Positions 8,469 to 16,874 of a stretch of 64,000 bases of DNA are shown here, piece after piece. The notes below the pieces were generated by a model. The model was not told the origin of the DNA. It did not search any database and saw only the letters and a program-made list of their open reading frames with translations. Position 1 is the first letter of the stretch, and each line of letters opens with the position of its first letter. Source of the stretch: Actinophytocola sp044466355 (lineage in GTDB: Bacteria; Actinomycetota; Actinomycetes; Mycobacteriales; Pseudonocardiaceae); contig NZ_JBITMQ010000010.1 of NCBI RefSeq assembly GCF_044466355.1, forward strand, positions 301,713-365,712. The letters are read 5' to 3'. The position numbers and the translations under genes were made by a program.

Positions 8469-9209
8469 ATGGACACGCAACTGGACGAGGTGGGCGCACC
8501 GACGCTGCGCGGCGACCGGAATCCCAACCACGAGTGCTACCGGCAGGTGCGCCGCAACGTGGCGCAACTGCTCGCGCAGCCGCGACCGGTCGACGACCCC
8601 GTCGTCCCGGCGTGTCCTGACTGGACGCTGCGGGGCCTGCTGACGCACCTGGTCGGCGTCGCCGCGGCGGCGATCGGCCGGATGTCGGGGTGGCCGCCCG
8701 CCCAGTCGTCCTCCTCCGCGGACATGGACATCCCGGAGCTGGTCGCGACGTGGGAGAAGCTCGGCGCGGAGGCGGACCTGCTGCTCGCCGACGCCGGCGG
8801 CCGGTGCGGCAACATCCTCGTGATGGACGCGTTCACCCACGAGCTGGACATCCGCTACGCCATCGGCGCGGAGCTGCCCGCGGCGCACCCGGCGTTCGCG
8901 GGCGCGTTCGCGGTGCTGGCAGGCGGTTTCGCCGACGCGGTGAGCGCACACGACCTGCCCGCGCTGCGCGTTTCGGTCGGCAGTACACAGTGGATGATCG
9001 GGGACGGGGACCCGGCCGCCACGCTCACCGCGACCCGCTACGACCTCTACCGGTCACTGGCCGGGCGGCGCAGCCACCACCAGATCACGGCACTGGACTG
9101 GACCCGCGACTCGCACCGGTGGTTACCCGCTTTCACTTGGGGCCCGTTCACGCCGCCCCGCTCCGCTGTCGAGCCCGTCGGCCTCGTCCGGCGCGTCCAG
9201 CGGTTCTGA
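8469..9209 (+). CDS. Maleylpyruvate-isomerase-family (mycothiol-dependent) protein
   Basis: 246 residues. The N-terminal half, with CPDWTLRGLLTHLVG near residue 50 and FTHELDIRYAIG near 130, has the DinB-like four-helix metal-binding fold of mycothiol-dependent maleylpyruvate isomerase relatives; the C-terminal half resembles their SCP-2-like lid (FGRRQ-type core replaced by ARYDLYRSLAGRRS-like residues). Members catalyse mycothiol-dependent isomerisation or S-transfer, but most are uncharacterised. It is probably co-transcribed with the flavin reductase. Its last 87 bases overlap the end of the convergent TetR gene, an unusually long tail-to-tail overlap. Confidence 0.8.
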   Translation: MDTQLDEVGAPTLRGDRNPNHECYRQVRRNVAQLLAQPRPVDDPVVPACPDWTLRGLLTHLVGVAAAAIGRMSGWPPAQSSSSADMDIPELVATWEKLGAEADLLLADAGGRCGNILVMDAFTHELDIRYAIGAELPAAHPAFAGAFAVLAGGFADAVSAHDLPALRVSVGSTQWMIGDGDPAATLTATRYDLYRSLAGRRSHHQITALDWTRDSHRWLPAFTWGPFTPPRSAVEPVGLVRRVQRF

Positions 9210-9869
9210 CGCCTCTGGAGGGAAATCGCGGGCGAACACCTCCGCCGAGGCGAGCACGGAAGCTGTCGCCGCCTCGGCGGAGTCACCCGCGCCCACCATC
9301 AGCGTGACCAGCTGGCTCTCGAAGACGCGGTCCGCGTCGCACGGATCGATCAGATAGTCGCCGATCTCCAACGTGGCCTGGCCGTGCATGGCGAGCCACA
9401 TGTGGTGGGCCACCAGCATCGCGTCCTCCTGGGCGAACCGCCCGTCCTCGATGCAGCGCGCCGCGCAGTTCACCACCGGCACCAGGTTGAACCGGCCGTA
9501 CTGCCGGTCCTCCTCGGTGAGTTCGAAGCCGGCCAGCGTGCGGCCGCCGAACATCACCGAGTAGAGGTGCGCGTTGTCCACCGCCGTCCTGCGGTACACG
9601 CGACCGATCACCGCGAGGTCCCGTACGGAGTCCTCGGACGTCCCGATACGCTCGAACGCGGCCGCCAGCCGCCCGAAGCCCTCGTGGACCATCTCCCGCA
9701 CCAGACCACTCATACTGCCGAAATGGGTGTAGACGGCCATCGTCGAGGTACCCGCCAGTTTCGCGATGCGACGGCTCGACATCGCCTCCGGGCCCTCCTC
9801 GGCGAGGAGGCGTGCGGATATTTCGATCAGTTCCGACCGGGTCGCCGGGTCACGAGGTCGCGGACTCAT
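9123..9869 (-). CDS. TetR-family repressor
   Basis: 248 residues. The N-terminal helix-turn-helix (about 12-58) includes SSRRIAKLAGTSTMAVYTHFGSM, a textbook TetR recognition helix. The larger C-terminal domain resembles the WHG-type ligand domain (YRRTAVDNAHLYSVMFGG). The last 30 residues are polar and disordered-looking and are encoded in the region that overlaps the convergent gene. A palindrome overlaps the start codon and probably mediates autoregulation. The divergent small gene at 9969 is the likely second target. Confidence 0.9.
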   Translation of the reverse strand: MSPRPRDPATRSELIEISARLLAEEGPEAMSSRRIAKLAGTSTMAVYTHFGSMSGLVREMVHEGFGRLAAAFERIGTSEDSVRDLAVIGRVYRRTAVDNAHLYSVMFGGRTLAGFELTEEDRQYGRFNLVPVVNCAARCIEDGRFAQEDAMLVAHHMWLAMHGQATLEIGDYLIDPCDADRVFESQLVTLMVGAGDSAEAATASVLASAEVFARDFPPEASEPLDAPDEADGLDSGAGRRERAPSESG

Positions 9870-9880
9870 GTTGACAACAT
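9868..9880. promoter_or_regulatory. Candidate TetR operator at the repressor start codon
   Basis: ATGTTGACAACAT is a perfect palindrome with 6-base arms that overlaps the TetR start codon. A smaller related dyad (AACACTGTT) lies at 9908-9916. The region is AT-rich against a GC-rich background, as expected for operators and promoters of this pair. Confidence 0.4.
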
Positions 9881-9968
9881 TACATAACGCCGCTACCTTC
9901 GTAATACAACACTGTTATGGATCGTGTCCCACCGCCGCGATTCCCTGTCGGAGAACAAGGTGCAGCCC

Positions 9969-10307
9969 ATGGACGAGTCCCGCAGGCAGGACACCACCCT
10001 CCCCCGCGCGCGGTTTCGGCTGGAAACCGGCATCGAGGTGCTCGACGACTGGTCGGCGACGGCGGCCCAGCCGGCGAAGAACGCCGTGCACAAGGCGCTC
10101 TTCGCGATGCTCGACGGCACGCTGTTCCGTACGTACCGGATCGTCGACGACTACCAGCGGCCGAGTGAGCTGTTCGTCATCGTCAAGGACGACCTCGTGA
10201 TGAAGATCCGCATCAACTGCTTCGACTCGTTCGGCATCGTCCACATCGGACCGCCTGCCCAGTCGGCGGGCTTCCGTCGAAGCGGCACACAAGGCATGCG
10301 CGGATAA
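9969..10307 (+). CDS. Conserved hypothetical protein
   Basis: 112 residues from the ATG at 9969, chosen for the AAGG ribosome site eight bases upstream; a GTG at 9924 in the same frame would add 15 residues. The core (FRLETGIEVLDDWSA, AVHKALFAMLDG, YRIVDDYQRPSELFVIVKDDLVMKIRI) looks like a small alpha/beta fold with alternating strands. I do not recognise the family. It is divergent from the TetR gene and may be its regulated target. Confidence 0.65.
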   Translation: MDESRRQDTTLPRARFRLETGIEVLDDWSATAAQPAKNAVHKALFAMLDGTLFRTYRIVDDYQRPSELFVIVKDDLVMKIRINCFDSFGIVHIGPPAQSAGFRRSGTQGMRG

Positions 10308-10371
10308 GACAAGCTCGCCCGGTCGCGGTCATCCTGGAACGGAGAAAGCGACGGGCGAGAGGACAAGGCGC

Positions 10372-11163
10372 GTGACACAGCGAGACGTGATCTCCGACCT
10401 GACCGCGGAAGCCGAGGAGTTCGAGGGACTCGTCGCCGGTGTCGACGAGTCGGCGTGGCAACGGCCGACCCCGGCCCCCGGTTGGACCGTGGCACACCAG
10501 GTCGCGCACCTCGCGTTCATCTTCCGCCTCGCGGGCACCGCCGCCTCCGACGCGGAACTGTTCGGCGCGATGGCCGCGAAGGCCGCCGCGAACTTCGAGG
10601 GCGCGGTCAACGCCGCGCTCGCCGAGTACCTCGGCGACCCGCCGGAGGTGCTGCTGTCGCGCTGGCGCGCCGAACGCGACACGGCGATCAAGGCACTCGC
10701 CGCGGTGCCCGCCGACCAAGTCGTGCCGTGGCTGGTCCGGCCGCTGCCGCCCGCCGTGCTCGCCTCCGCGGGCATGATGGAGCTCTTCGCGCACGGCCAG
10801 GACATCGCCGACGCGCTCGGCGTCACCCGTGAGCGCACCGATCGGCTGTGGTGGATCGCGCTGTTCGTCTCGCTCACGTGGGACTTCGGCTACCAGGCGC
10901 GTGGGCTGACCCCACCCGCCGCGCCGTTCCGCTTCGAGCTGACCGCACCGTCGGGCGCCACGTGGGAGTTCGGCCCGGCCGACGCCGAGCAGAAGATCAC
11001 CGGCCCGGCCGAGGACCTGTGCCTGCTGGCCACGCGCCGCCGCCACCGCGACGACCTCGCGCTCACCGCGACCGGCGCCGACGCCGACGCCTGGCTGAAC
11101 ATCGCGCAGGCCTACCGCGGTCCCGCCGGTGAAGGCAGGCGGCCCGGCCAGTTCAAGGCCTGA
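10372..11163 (+). CDS. TIGR03084-type mycothiol/metal-binding family protein
   Basis: 263 residues from the GTG at 10372 with GAGAGG upstream. WQRPTPAPGWTVAHQVAHLAFIF near the N-terminus is the DinB-like motif with metal-ligand His residues; MMELFAHGQDIADALG in the middle completes it. The pattern matches the actinobacterial family I know as TIGR03084, related to mycothiol-dependent enzymes. Catalytic role not established. It is followed 10 bases later by the chorismate mutase gene and may share its transcript. Confidence 0.8.
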   Translation: MTQRDVISDLTAEAEEFEGLVAGVDESAWQRPTPAPGWTVAHQVAHLAFIFRLAGTAASDAELFGAMAAKAAANFEGAVNAALAEYLGDPPEVLLSRWRAERDTAIKALAAVPADQVVPWLVRPLPPAVLASAGMMELFAHGQDIADALGVTRERTDRLWWIALFVSLTWDFGYQARGLTPPAAPFRFELTAPSGATWEFGPADAEQKITGPAEDLCLLATRRRHRDDLALTATGADADAWLNIAQAYRGPAGEGRRPGQFKA

Positions 11164-11173
11164 CGCGCACGCC

Positions 11174-11536
11174 ATGGGGGTCCAGGCGGTCCGCGGCGCG
11201 GTCCAGGTCGACCGGGACGACCCTGCCGAGGTCCTCGCGGCGACCCGCGAACTGCTCGCGGAAGTCGTGCGGCGCAACGGTTTCACCGCAGACGACCTGA
11301 TCAGCATCGTGTTCACCGTGACTCCGGACCTGACGAGCTGCTTCCCCGCGAGTGCCGCGCGGGACCTCGGCCTCGTCGACGTCCCACTGCTGTGCGCGAC
11401 CGAGGTCGCCGTCCCCGGCGCGCTGCCGAGGGTGGTCCGGCTGCTCGCCCACGTCGAAAGCGATCGTCCGCGCTCCGCGGTCCGCCACGTGTACCTGCGC
11501 GGCGCGACCCGGCTGCGGCCGGACCTGGCAGCATGA
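11174..11536 (+). CDS. aroH: Chorismate mutase, AroH type
   Basis: 120 residues, the usual length of the monofunctional trimeric AroH mutase, which converts chorismate to prephenate in the cytoplasm. The N-terminus MGVQAVRGAVQVDRDDPAEVL matches the family start, followed by LISIVFTVTPDLTSCFPASAAR and the C-terminal RHVYLRGATRLRPDL, which holds conserved active-site Arg residues. ATG at 11174 is the only fitting start. It is 13 bases upstream of a DAHP synthase gene. The pair would feed aromatic amino acid or aromatic precursor supply; AroH-DAHP synthase pairs outside the trp/aro operons often serve specialised metabolism (inference). Confidence 0.9.
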   Translation: MGVQAVRGAVQVDRDDPAEVLAATRELLAEVVRRNGFTADDLISIVFTVTPDLTSCFPASAARDLGLVDVPLLCATEVAVPGALPRVVRLLAHVESDRPRSAVRHVYLRGATRLRPDLAA

Positions 11537-11549
11537 GAAGGGAAGTGCC

Positions 11550-12590
11550 GTGGTCGTCGTCATGATGCCGGGTGTGGAGACCGAGGCCGTCGATGCCGTC
11601 GTGACCCGCGTCGAGGCCGTCGGTGGACAGGCGTTCGTGAGCCGCGGCGTGAGCCGGGTGATCATCGGCCTGATCGGCGACGTCGAGACGTTCTCCGCGC
11701 TCGACCTCGCGGGCATGCCCGGTGTCGCCCAGGTGACGCGCGTGTCCACCGAGTACAAGCTGGTGAGCCGCGAACACCACCCGGAACGCTCCGTGGTGCA
11801 CGTGCGCGGCGTGCCGATCGGGCCGGACACGGTCACGCTGATCGCGGGTCCGTGCGCGGTGGAGACGCCGGAGCAGACCCTCGCCGCGGCGCAGATGGCG
11901 CAGGCCGCCGGCGCGACGATGCTGCGTGGCGGCGCGTTCAAGCCGAGGACGTCGCCGTACGCGTTCCAGGGCCTCGGCGAGCAGGGGCTGCGGATCCTCG
12001 CCGACGTGCGCCAGGAGACCGGGCTGCCGATCGTGACCGAGGTGGTGAGCGCGCACGAGGTGGCGATGGTCGCCGAGTACGCGGACATGCTGCAGATCGG
12101 CACGCGGAACATGCAGAACTTCGCGCTGCTGCAGGCGATCGGTGAGACGCGTGTGCCGGTGATGCTCAAGCGCGGGATGAACTCGACCATCCAGGAATGG
12201 CTGATGGCCGCCGAGTACATCGCGCAGCGCGGCAACCTGGAGATCGTGCTGTGCGAGCGCGGCATCCGCACGTTCGAGACCGCCACCCGCAACACACTGG
12301 ACGTCTCCGCGGTACCGGTGGTCCAGCAGCTTTCCCATCTGCCGGTGATCATCGACCCCTCGCACTCGGGCGGGCGCAGGGAACTGGTGCTGCCGCTGAG
12401 CCGGGCGGCCATCGTCGCGGGCGCGGACGGCATCATCGTCGACGTGCACCCGCAGCCGGAGCAGGCGTTGTGCGACGGCGCGCAGGCACTGGTCGCGAAG
12501 GACCTCGGCGTGTTGGCGCGGGCGGTCACCGACCTGACGGCGTACATGGGCCGCAGTCCCGCGCGGCGCCGTTACCGCAGTGCCGGCTGA
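11550..12590 (+). CDS. aroF: 3-deoxy-7-phosphoheptulonate (DAHP) synthase
   Basis: 346 residues. An N-terminal ferredoxin-like regulatory domain (about 1-70) precedes the TIM-barrel (about 85-335). IAGPCAVET, MLRGGAFKPRTSPYAFQG, IGTRNMQNF, MLKRGMNST and DPSHSGGRRELVLPLSRAA are the conserved active-site blocks of the type I-beta enzyme, which condenses phosphoenolpyruvate and erythrose-4-phosphate at the entry of the shikimate pathway. GTG at 11550 is preceded by AAGGGA. The regulatory domain suggests feedback control, possibly through the chorismate mutase encoded just upstream. Confidence 0.93.
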   Translation: MVVVMMPGVETEAVDAVVTRVEAVGGQAFVSRGVSRVIIGLIGDVETFSALDLAGMPGVAQVTRVSTEYKLVSREHHPERSVVHVRGVPIGPDTVTLIAGPCAVETPEQTLAAAQMAQAAGATMLRGGAFKPRTSPYAFQGLGEQGLRILADVRQETGLPIVTEVVSAHEVAMVAEYADMLQIGTRNMQNFALLQAIGETRVPVMLKRGMNSTIQEWLMAAEYIAQRGNLEIVLCERGIRTFETATRNTLDVSAVPVVQQLSHLPVIIDPSHSGGRRELVLPLSRAAIVAGADGIIVDVHPQPEQALCDGAQALVAKDLGVLARAVTDLTAYMGRSPARRRYRSAG

Positions 12591-12609
12591 CCGATAACAT
12601 AAGCGGTGG

Positions 12610-13722
12610 ATGGAATCCGTCACCGAAATCGAGCTTCGCAGGCTCGGCCGGCGCTACGCCGTGCTCGTCCGCACGGCGGTCCTGGTGTGCGCGTGTGCCG
12701 CGGGGTCGTTCCAGAACCCGGGCTGGGCCGTCGCGATCGCGGTGGTGGCGCTGGGTTCGTGGACCGCCGTGTACGCGCGGCACTCGTCCCGCCGGTGGCT
12801 GCTGCCCGCGGACACGTCGGTGGTCGTGGCGTTGTGCTTCACACAACGGTGGGTCGTACCGCCGGACTCGTTGAGCGACAGCACGAACTGGGTGCTCGCG
12901 ATCGTCTCGATCACGGTCGTGGCACACCAGTGGTTCACGACGATGACCGGTGCCGTGCTGCTGACGACCGCCGTCACGAGCGCACACCTGCTCGGCGTTC
13001 TCCTCGCCGCACCGGAGCTCTGGGCCGATACCGTCCTCATTGGACTGTGGACGTTCGCGGAGGCGGCACTGTCGCGGGTGTTGTTCCTGCTGGTGCGCAC
13101 GGGAGCGCGGCGAGCGGACCGTGCGGTGGCTGCGACGGAACGGGCACGCCGGGCCGCCGCGGTCGCCGCCGCCCGCCGCGCGGACGAACGCGAACACCTG
13201 GCGGTACTCCACGACACGGCCGCGGCCACCCTGCTGGCGGTCGGCGCGCACATGGTCGACGGGTCGGAACCGTGGCTGTCCCGGCAGGCGGCCCGTGATC
13301 TGGAAGCCCTTGCGGCACACCACACCCTCGCGGCGGACCACTCGGCCGTCGACCTGGTGGCGGCGCTCCACGACGTGACACGGGACGGGCCGGTGCGCGT
13401 GACCTGGCAGGCACTCGGCGCCGTCCCCCTGCCCACCGCCCCGGCCGCGGCGATCACCGCGGCGGCACGGGAAGCCCTCACGAACGTGGCGCGGCACGCC
13501 GGCGTCGACACCGCCACGGTGACGGTGGCCCGTGCGAACGGGACCGTGACCGTCGAGATCACCGACCACGGCCACGGCTTCGCGCCAGGGCGGGTCTCCC
13601 CGCACCGCCGCGGCGTCTCCGGCTCGATCGAGGAGCGGATGACGCGGGCGGGCGGGCGCGCGACGGTGACCACCAGCCCCGGCGCGGGCACCCGCGTCCG
13701 CCTGGAGTGGCCGCATGACTGA
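12610..13722 (+). CDS. Membrane sensor histidine kinase
   Basis: 370 residues. Residues about 17-165 hold five or six membrane segments. A charged coiled-coil (165-195) leads to the phospho-acceptor region with H201 in LAVLHDTAAATLL, the HisKA_3 type paired with NarL regulators. The ATPase part has the N box (REALTNVARHAG, N292) and a G box (DHGHGF, 319-324). The sensed signal is unknown. It overlaps the next gene by eight bases, and the three genes 12610-15456 form one operon. Confidence 0.9.
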   Translation: MESVTEIELRRLGRRYAVLVRTAVLVCACAAGSFQNPGWAVAIAVVALGSWTAVYARHSSRRWLLPADTSVVVALCFTQRWVVPPDSLSDSTNWVLAIVSITVVAHQWFTTMTGAVLLTTAVTSAHLLGVLLAAPELWADTVLIGLWTFAEAALSRVLFLLVRTGARRADRAVAATERARRAAAVAAARRADEREHLAVLHDTAAATLLAVGAHMVDGSEPWLSRQAARDLEALAAHHTLAADHSAVDLVAALHDVTRDGPVRVTWQALGAVPLPTAPAAAITAAAREALTNVARHAGVDTATVTVARANGTVTVEITDHGHGFAPGRVSPHRRGVSGSIEERMTRAGGRATVTTSPGAGTRVRLEWPHD

Positions 13723-14818
13723 ACTACTCGTCGCGGGCAACGTCTTCCGCGGTCTGCGCCTCGCCACCCTCGCCATCACCGCGGGCACCCTGTACGGGCT
13801 CGCGTTGCCGCTGCTGCTGGCCAACCCGGACGTCTACCGGAGCCTCCCGCGGCAGTGGCTCGCGTTCGCGGTCCTGACCGTGGTCGTCGCCGTGGTGGGC
13901 GTCCAGATCCTGCGGGACCGGCCGCTGGGCCGCCCGCGCTGGGTGCTCGTCGCGGCCGTGTTCGCGGCGTCGGCGCTCGCCACCACCGCCATCCCGGCCG
14001 AGGAGCTGATGTCCGAGGCGGAGTGGTCCTACGGCGTGATCGGCTGGTTCGGGCTGCTGTTGCTGGTCGACCACAGCGCGCTCGCCACGGCCGTGTTCCT
14101 CGGCGTGCACACGGTCGGCAGCTTCGGCCAGCTCGTCGCGACCGGGCAGGGCGGGCAGGCCGCGGACCTGGTCGTCGTCACCGCCGTCGTGCTCGGCTGC
14201 GAGCTGCCCGTGCTCGCGGCCGCCATGGCGTTGCGCAGCCTCACGGCGAGGACCGCGGCCGCGGCGGAACGGGTGGCGCGGATGCGCACCGCCGACGCGA
14301 TCGCCGAGCAGTTGCACGCCGACCGCCGCGCCAGGTACGGCGACCTCGCGACGTCGACCGTGCCGCTGCTGACCGACCTGAAGACCGGCGCCGCCGACCT
14401 GTCCGACGACCGCGTGCGCACCACCTACGCGGTGGCGGCCGCGCGGCTGCGCCGGTTGTTCGCCGAGCACGACGAGGTGGTCGACCCGCTGCTGCACGAA
14501 CTGCGCGCCTGTCTCGACCTGGCGGAACGCAACGGGGTCACGGTCTACCTCGGCTCGTGCGGCGAGCACCCGACGCCCCCGCTCACGGCCCGCCGCGCGC
14601 TGACCGAACCGGTGCTGCGGGCGCTCGCGGCCGCCGGGACGCGGGCACGGGTAACGGTGCTCGGCTCGTCCGACGGGGTCACGGTGAGCGTCGTCGCCGA
14701 CGCACGAGAGGTGCCGGGACCGGAACCGGAACCGACGGGAGGTGACGGCGTCACAGTGACGAGGCTGGTGGACGGGAAGGAGGTCTGGGTGGAGGCCACA
14801 TGGCAAGCGCGGACGTGA
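13715..14818 (+). CDS. Kinase-like membrane protein lacking catalytic boxes
   Basis: 367 residues with the same plan as its neighbour: several membrane segments in the first 190 residues, then a charged helical region. In the place of the phospho-acceptor motif it reads LHADRRARYGDL, without the His-Asp pair, and I find no N box or GHGxG loop in the C-terminal third. It therefore looks like a degenerate kinase that may heterodimerise with, or regulate, the active kinase. It overlaps both neighbouring genes (8 and 19 bases), which argues for a complex. The family is not one I can name. Confidence 0.75.
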   Translation: MTELLVAGNVFRGLRLATLAITAGTLYGLALPLLLANPDVYRSLPRQWLAFAVLTVVVAVVGVQILRDRPLGRPRWVLVAAVFAASALATTAIPAEELMSEAEWSYGVIGWFGLLLLVDHSALATAVFLGVHTVGSFGQLVATGQGGQAADLVVVTAVVLGCELPVLAAAMALRSLTARTAAAAERVARMRTADAIAEQLHADRRARYGDLATSTVPLLTDLKTGAADLSDDRVRTTYAVAAARLRRLFAEHDEVVDPLLHELRACLDLAERNGVTVYLGSCGEHPTPPLTARRALTEPVLRALAAAGTRARVTVLGSSDGVTVSVVADAREVPGPEPEPTGGDGVTVTRLVDGKEVWVEATWQART

Positions 14819-15456
14819 CGACGGCGGTCGTCGTGGACGACCACCCGGCGATCGTCTCCGGGCTCGAGGCGTGGTGCGCGGCGGCCGACCCGCCGATCGA
14901 GGTCGTGGACTCCGGTCCCACCCCGGCGGTGGCGTGGACCGGGCCGGGCGCCGACGCCGACGTGGTCGTGTTCGACCTGCAGCTGACCGAGCAGGTACCC
15001 GCGTTCACCGACCTGCGGCGCCTCGTCGACAACGGCCGTCAGGTGGTCGTCTACACCATGCGCGAGGACCGCGACACCATCCTCACCTGCCTCGACATCG
15101 GCGTGTCCACCTTCCTCGCGAAGACCGAGGGCCCCGGCCATCTCGTCGGCGCGATCCACGCGGCGGGCAGCCACCTGCCGTACACGCCGCCGCTGATGGC
15201 GCGCGCCATGAGCACCGACAACCGGCCCGGCCGCCCGGGCCTCACGCCGCGCGAGGTCGACGTGCTCGTCAACTGGTTCGCCTGCGAGTCCAAGGACATG
15301 GTGGCCCGCAAGCTCGGCCTGTCGGTGCGGACCGTGAACAGCTACATCGACCGCGTCCGCATCCGGTACGCCAACGTCGGCCGACCCGCTTCGACCAAGG
15401 CGGCGTTGGTGGCGCGGGCCATCCAGGACGGTCTGGTCGGGCTCGACGAGCTGTAG
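14800..15456 (+). CDS. NarL/FixJ-family response regulator
   Basis: 218 residues. The receiver domain (about 8-125) has the acidic pair in VVVDDHP and D59 as phospho-acceptor in VVVFDLQL. The C-terminal LuxR-type helix-turn-helix (about 147-205) includes LTPREVDVLVNWFACESKDMVARKLGLSVRTVNSYIDRV; the linker between receiver and DNA-binding domain is short. It is the output of the kinase pair encoded immediately upstream. Targets are unknown. Confidence 0.92.
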   Translation: MASADVTTAVVVDDHPAIVSGLEAWCAAADPPIEVVDSGPTPAVAWTGPGADADVVVFDLQLTEQVPAFTDLRRLVDNGRQVVVYTMREDRDTILTCLDIGVSTFLAKTEGPGHLVGAIHAAGSHLPYTPPLMARAMSTDNRPGRPGLTPREVDVLVNWFACESKDMVARKLGLSVRTVNSYIDRVRIRYANVGRPASTKAALVARAIQDGLVGLDEL

Positions 15457-15594
15457 GTGCAGGGTTTCCCTCCGGGGGGTCCTCGCCGGACGGGCGGATT
15501 CGGGACACTCGACGTCCCGGAGGCGGCTTTCGCGTCTCGTGTGGGTCGAACGACCGTCGCGGGGCGTGCTGACCAGGCATAACGTGTCGGGTGG

Positions 15595-15639
15595 CACCAC
15601 CACGGCGGGCAGGCAAGAGGGGTGTCCGCCGTGGTGGTG
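15595..15639. terminator. Strong hairpin between response regulator and pseudouridine synthase genes
   Basis: A perfect 14-base stem (CACCACCACGGCGG at 15595-15608 and its complement at 15626-15639) with a 17-base loop. There is no T tract on the + side, so it may be a weak or factor-assisted terminator of the regulator operon, or a leader structure for the next gene, whose GTG is 26 bases downstream. Confidence 0.5.
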
Positions 15640-15664
15640 ACCGGGGGCCTGGTAGACACGAGCC

Positions 15665-16576
15665 GTGCGCCGGACCACCGTCTCCCCACTGCCGCAACGC
15701 GGCGGGCTCGACCCGGCGCGGCTGCGGCTGCCCGAGGACGGCACGTGGCCGACGGTCCGCGCGTACCTCGTCGCGCGGCTGCCGCGGGTCGACCCGGCAC
15801 GGATCGACGCGATGCTGGCCGAGCAGCGGTTCGTCGGCGTCGACGGGCCCTACGCGGCCGACAGCCCTTACCTGCCGGGCGGGTTCGTGTGGTTCCACCG
15901 CGACCTGCCCGACGAGGTTCCCGTGCCGTTCGAGGTCGGGATCGTGCACGCGGACGACGACATCGTGGTCGCCGACAAGCCGCACTTCCTGTCGACCATC
16001 CCCCGCGGGCAGCACGTGGCGGAGACGGCGCTGGTGCGGCTGCGGACCTCACTGGGGCTCCCCGACCTCGTGCCCGCGCACCGGCTTGACCGGCCGACCG
16101 CGGGGCTCGTGCTGTTCGTGGTGCGCCGCGAGCTGCGCGGGAAGTACCAGACGATGTTCCGCGACCGCCGCGTCCACAAGGAGTACGAGGCGATCGCGCC
16201 GCACCGGCCGGGCCTGGCGCTGCCGACGGTGGTGCGGAGCCGGATCGTGAAGGAACGCGGCGTGCTCACCGCCCAGGAGGTGCCCGGCTCGCCGAACGCG
16301 GAGACCCGCGTCGAACTGCTCGCCCACCGTGACGGGCTGGCCCGCTACCGGCTCCTGCCGTCGACCGGCCGCACCCATCAGCTGCGGCTGCACATGTGCG
16401 GTCTCGGCGCGCCCATCGTCGGCGACCCGTTCTACCCCGTGCTCGAGGACCGGCCGCTCGACGACTTCACCCGCCCGCTGCAGCTGCTGGCGAAGGTGCT
16501 GGCGTTCGACGACCCGGTCACGGGTGAACGCCGCCGCTTCGAAAGCCGTCTGCGCCTCGCGGCGTGGCGGTCCTGA
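15665..16576 (+). CDS. RluA-family RNA pseudouridine synthase
   Basis: 303 residues. The catalytic Asp is D142 in PAHRLDRPTAGLVLF, the RluA-family motif. GRTHQLRLHM near residue 240 and GDPFYP near 258 are further hallmarks. The enzyme isomerises uridine in rRNA or tRNA. It has an N-terminal extension of about 85 residues that could be a degenerate S4-type RNA-binding part. GTG at 15665 is the start; no strong ribosome site is seen. It ends five bases before the convergent small gene. Confidence 0.92.
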   Translation: MRRTTVSPLPQRGGLDPARLRLPEDGTWPTVRAYLVARLPRVDPARIDAMLAEQRFVGVDGPYAADSPYLPGGFVWFHRDLPDEVPVPFEVGIVHADDDIVVADKPHFLSTIPRGQHVAETALVRLRTSLGLPDLVPAHRLDRPTAGLVLFVVRRELRGKYQTMFRDRRVHKEYEAIAPHRPGLALPTVVRSRIVKERGVLTAQEVPGSPNAETRVELLAHRDGLARYRLLPSTGRTHQLRLHMCGLGAPIVGDPFYPVLEDRPLDDFTRPLQLLAKVLAFDDPVTGERRRFESRLRLAAWRS

Positions 16577-16581
16577 CCGCG

Positions 16582-16767
16582 TTACCCCGGCGCCTCGCCC
16601 TCCCGCAGCTGCGCGAGCCGGGACTCGAGCACCTCGATCACCGGCGCCCGGTTGTCGTGCTCCCGTTCCTCGTCGATCAGGTGCCGGAGGTCGTCCGCGG
16701 TGAGCGAGCCGACGCGGTCACGCAGCGCCCCCGTTGGCAGGTCCTCGTACTCGGCGGAGTCGGTCAT
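16582..16767 (-). CDS. Small conserved actinobacterial protein
   Basis: 61 residues, MTDSAEYEDLPTG at the start and IEVLESRLAQLREG near the end. The pattern of an acidic start followed by LRDRVGSLTADDLRHLIDEE and a Leu/Glu-rich helix is one I have seen in many actinobacterial genomes as a small protein of unknown function, probably an alpha-helical hairpin. It is convergent with the pseudouridine synthase. The start at 16767 has no competing ATG. Confidence 0.65.
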   Translation of the reverse strand: MTDSAEYEDLPTGALRDRVGSLTADDLRHLIDEEREHDNRAPVIEVLESRLAQLREGEAPG

Positions 16768-16874
16768 CTCGTGCTCCCGTGCAGTCGGGGATGCTGACGT
16801 GTTCCCCGCCGGAGTCCGTCGAACACCTGCGTCGCCCGGGGTTCTCGTAGCATGAGCCCCGACGAGGAGGTGTC

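Noticed and set aside
16799..16826. BlaI operator from GTGTTC/GAACAC dyad
   Set aside because: The arms do not match the TACA/TGTA-type BlaI sites I know and the spacer is long. I mention it only in the gene entry.
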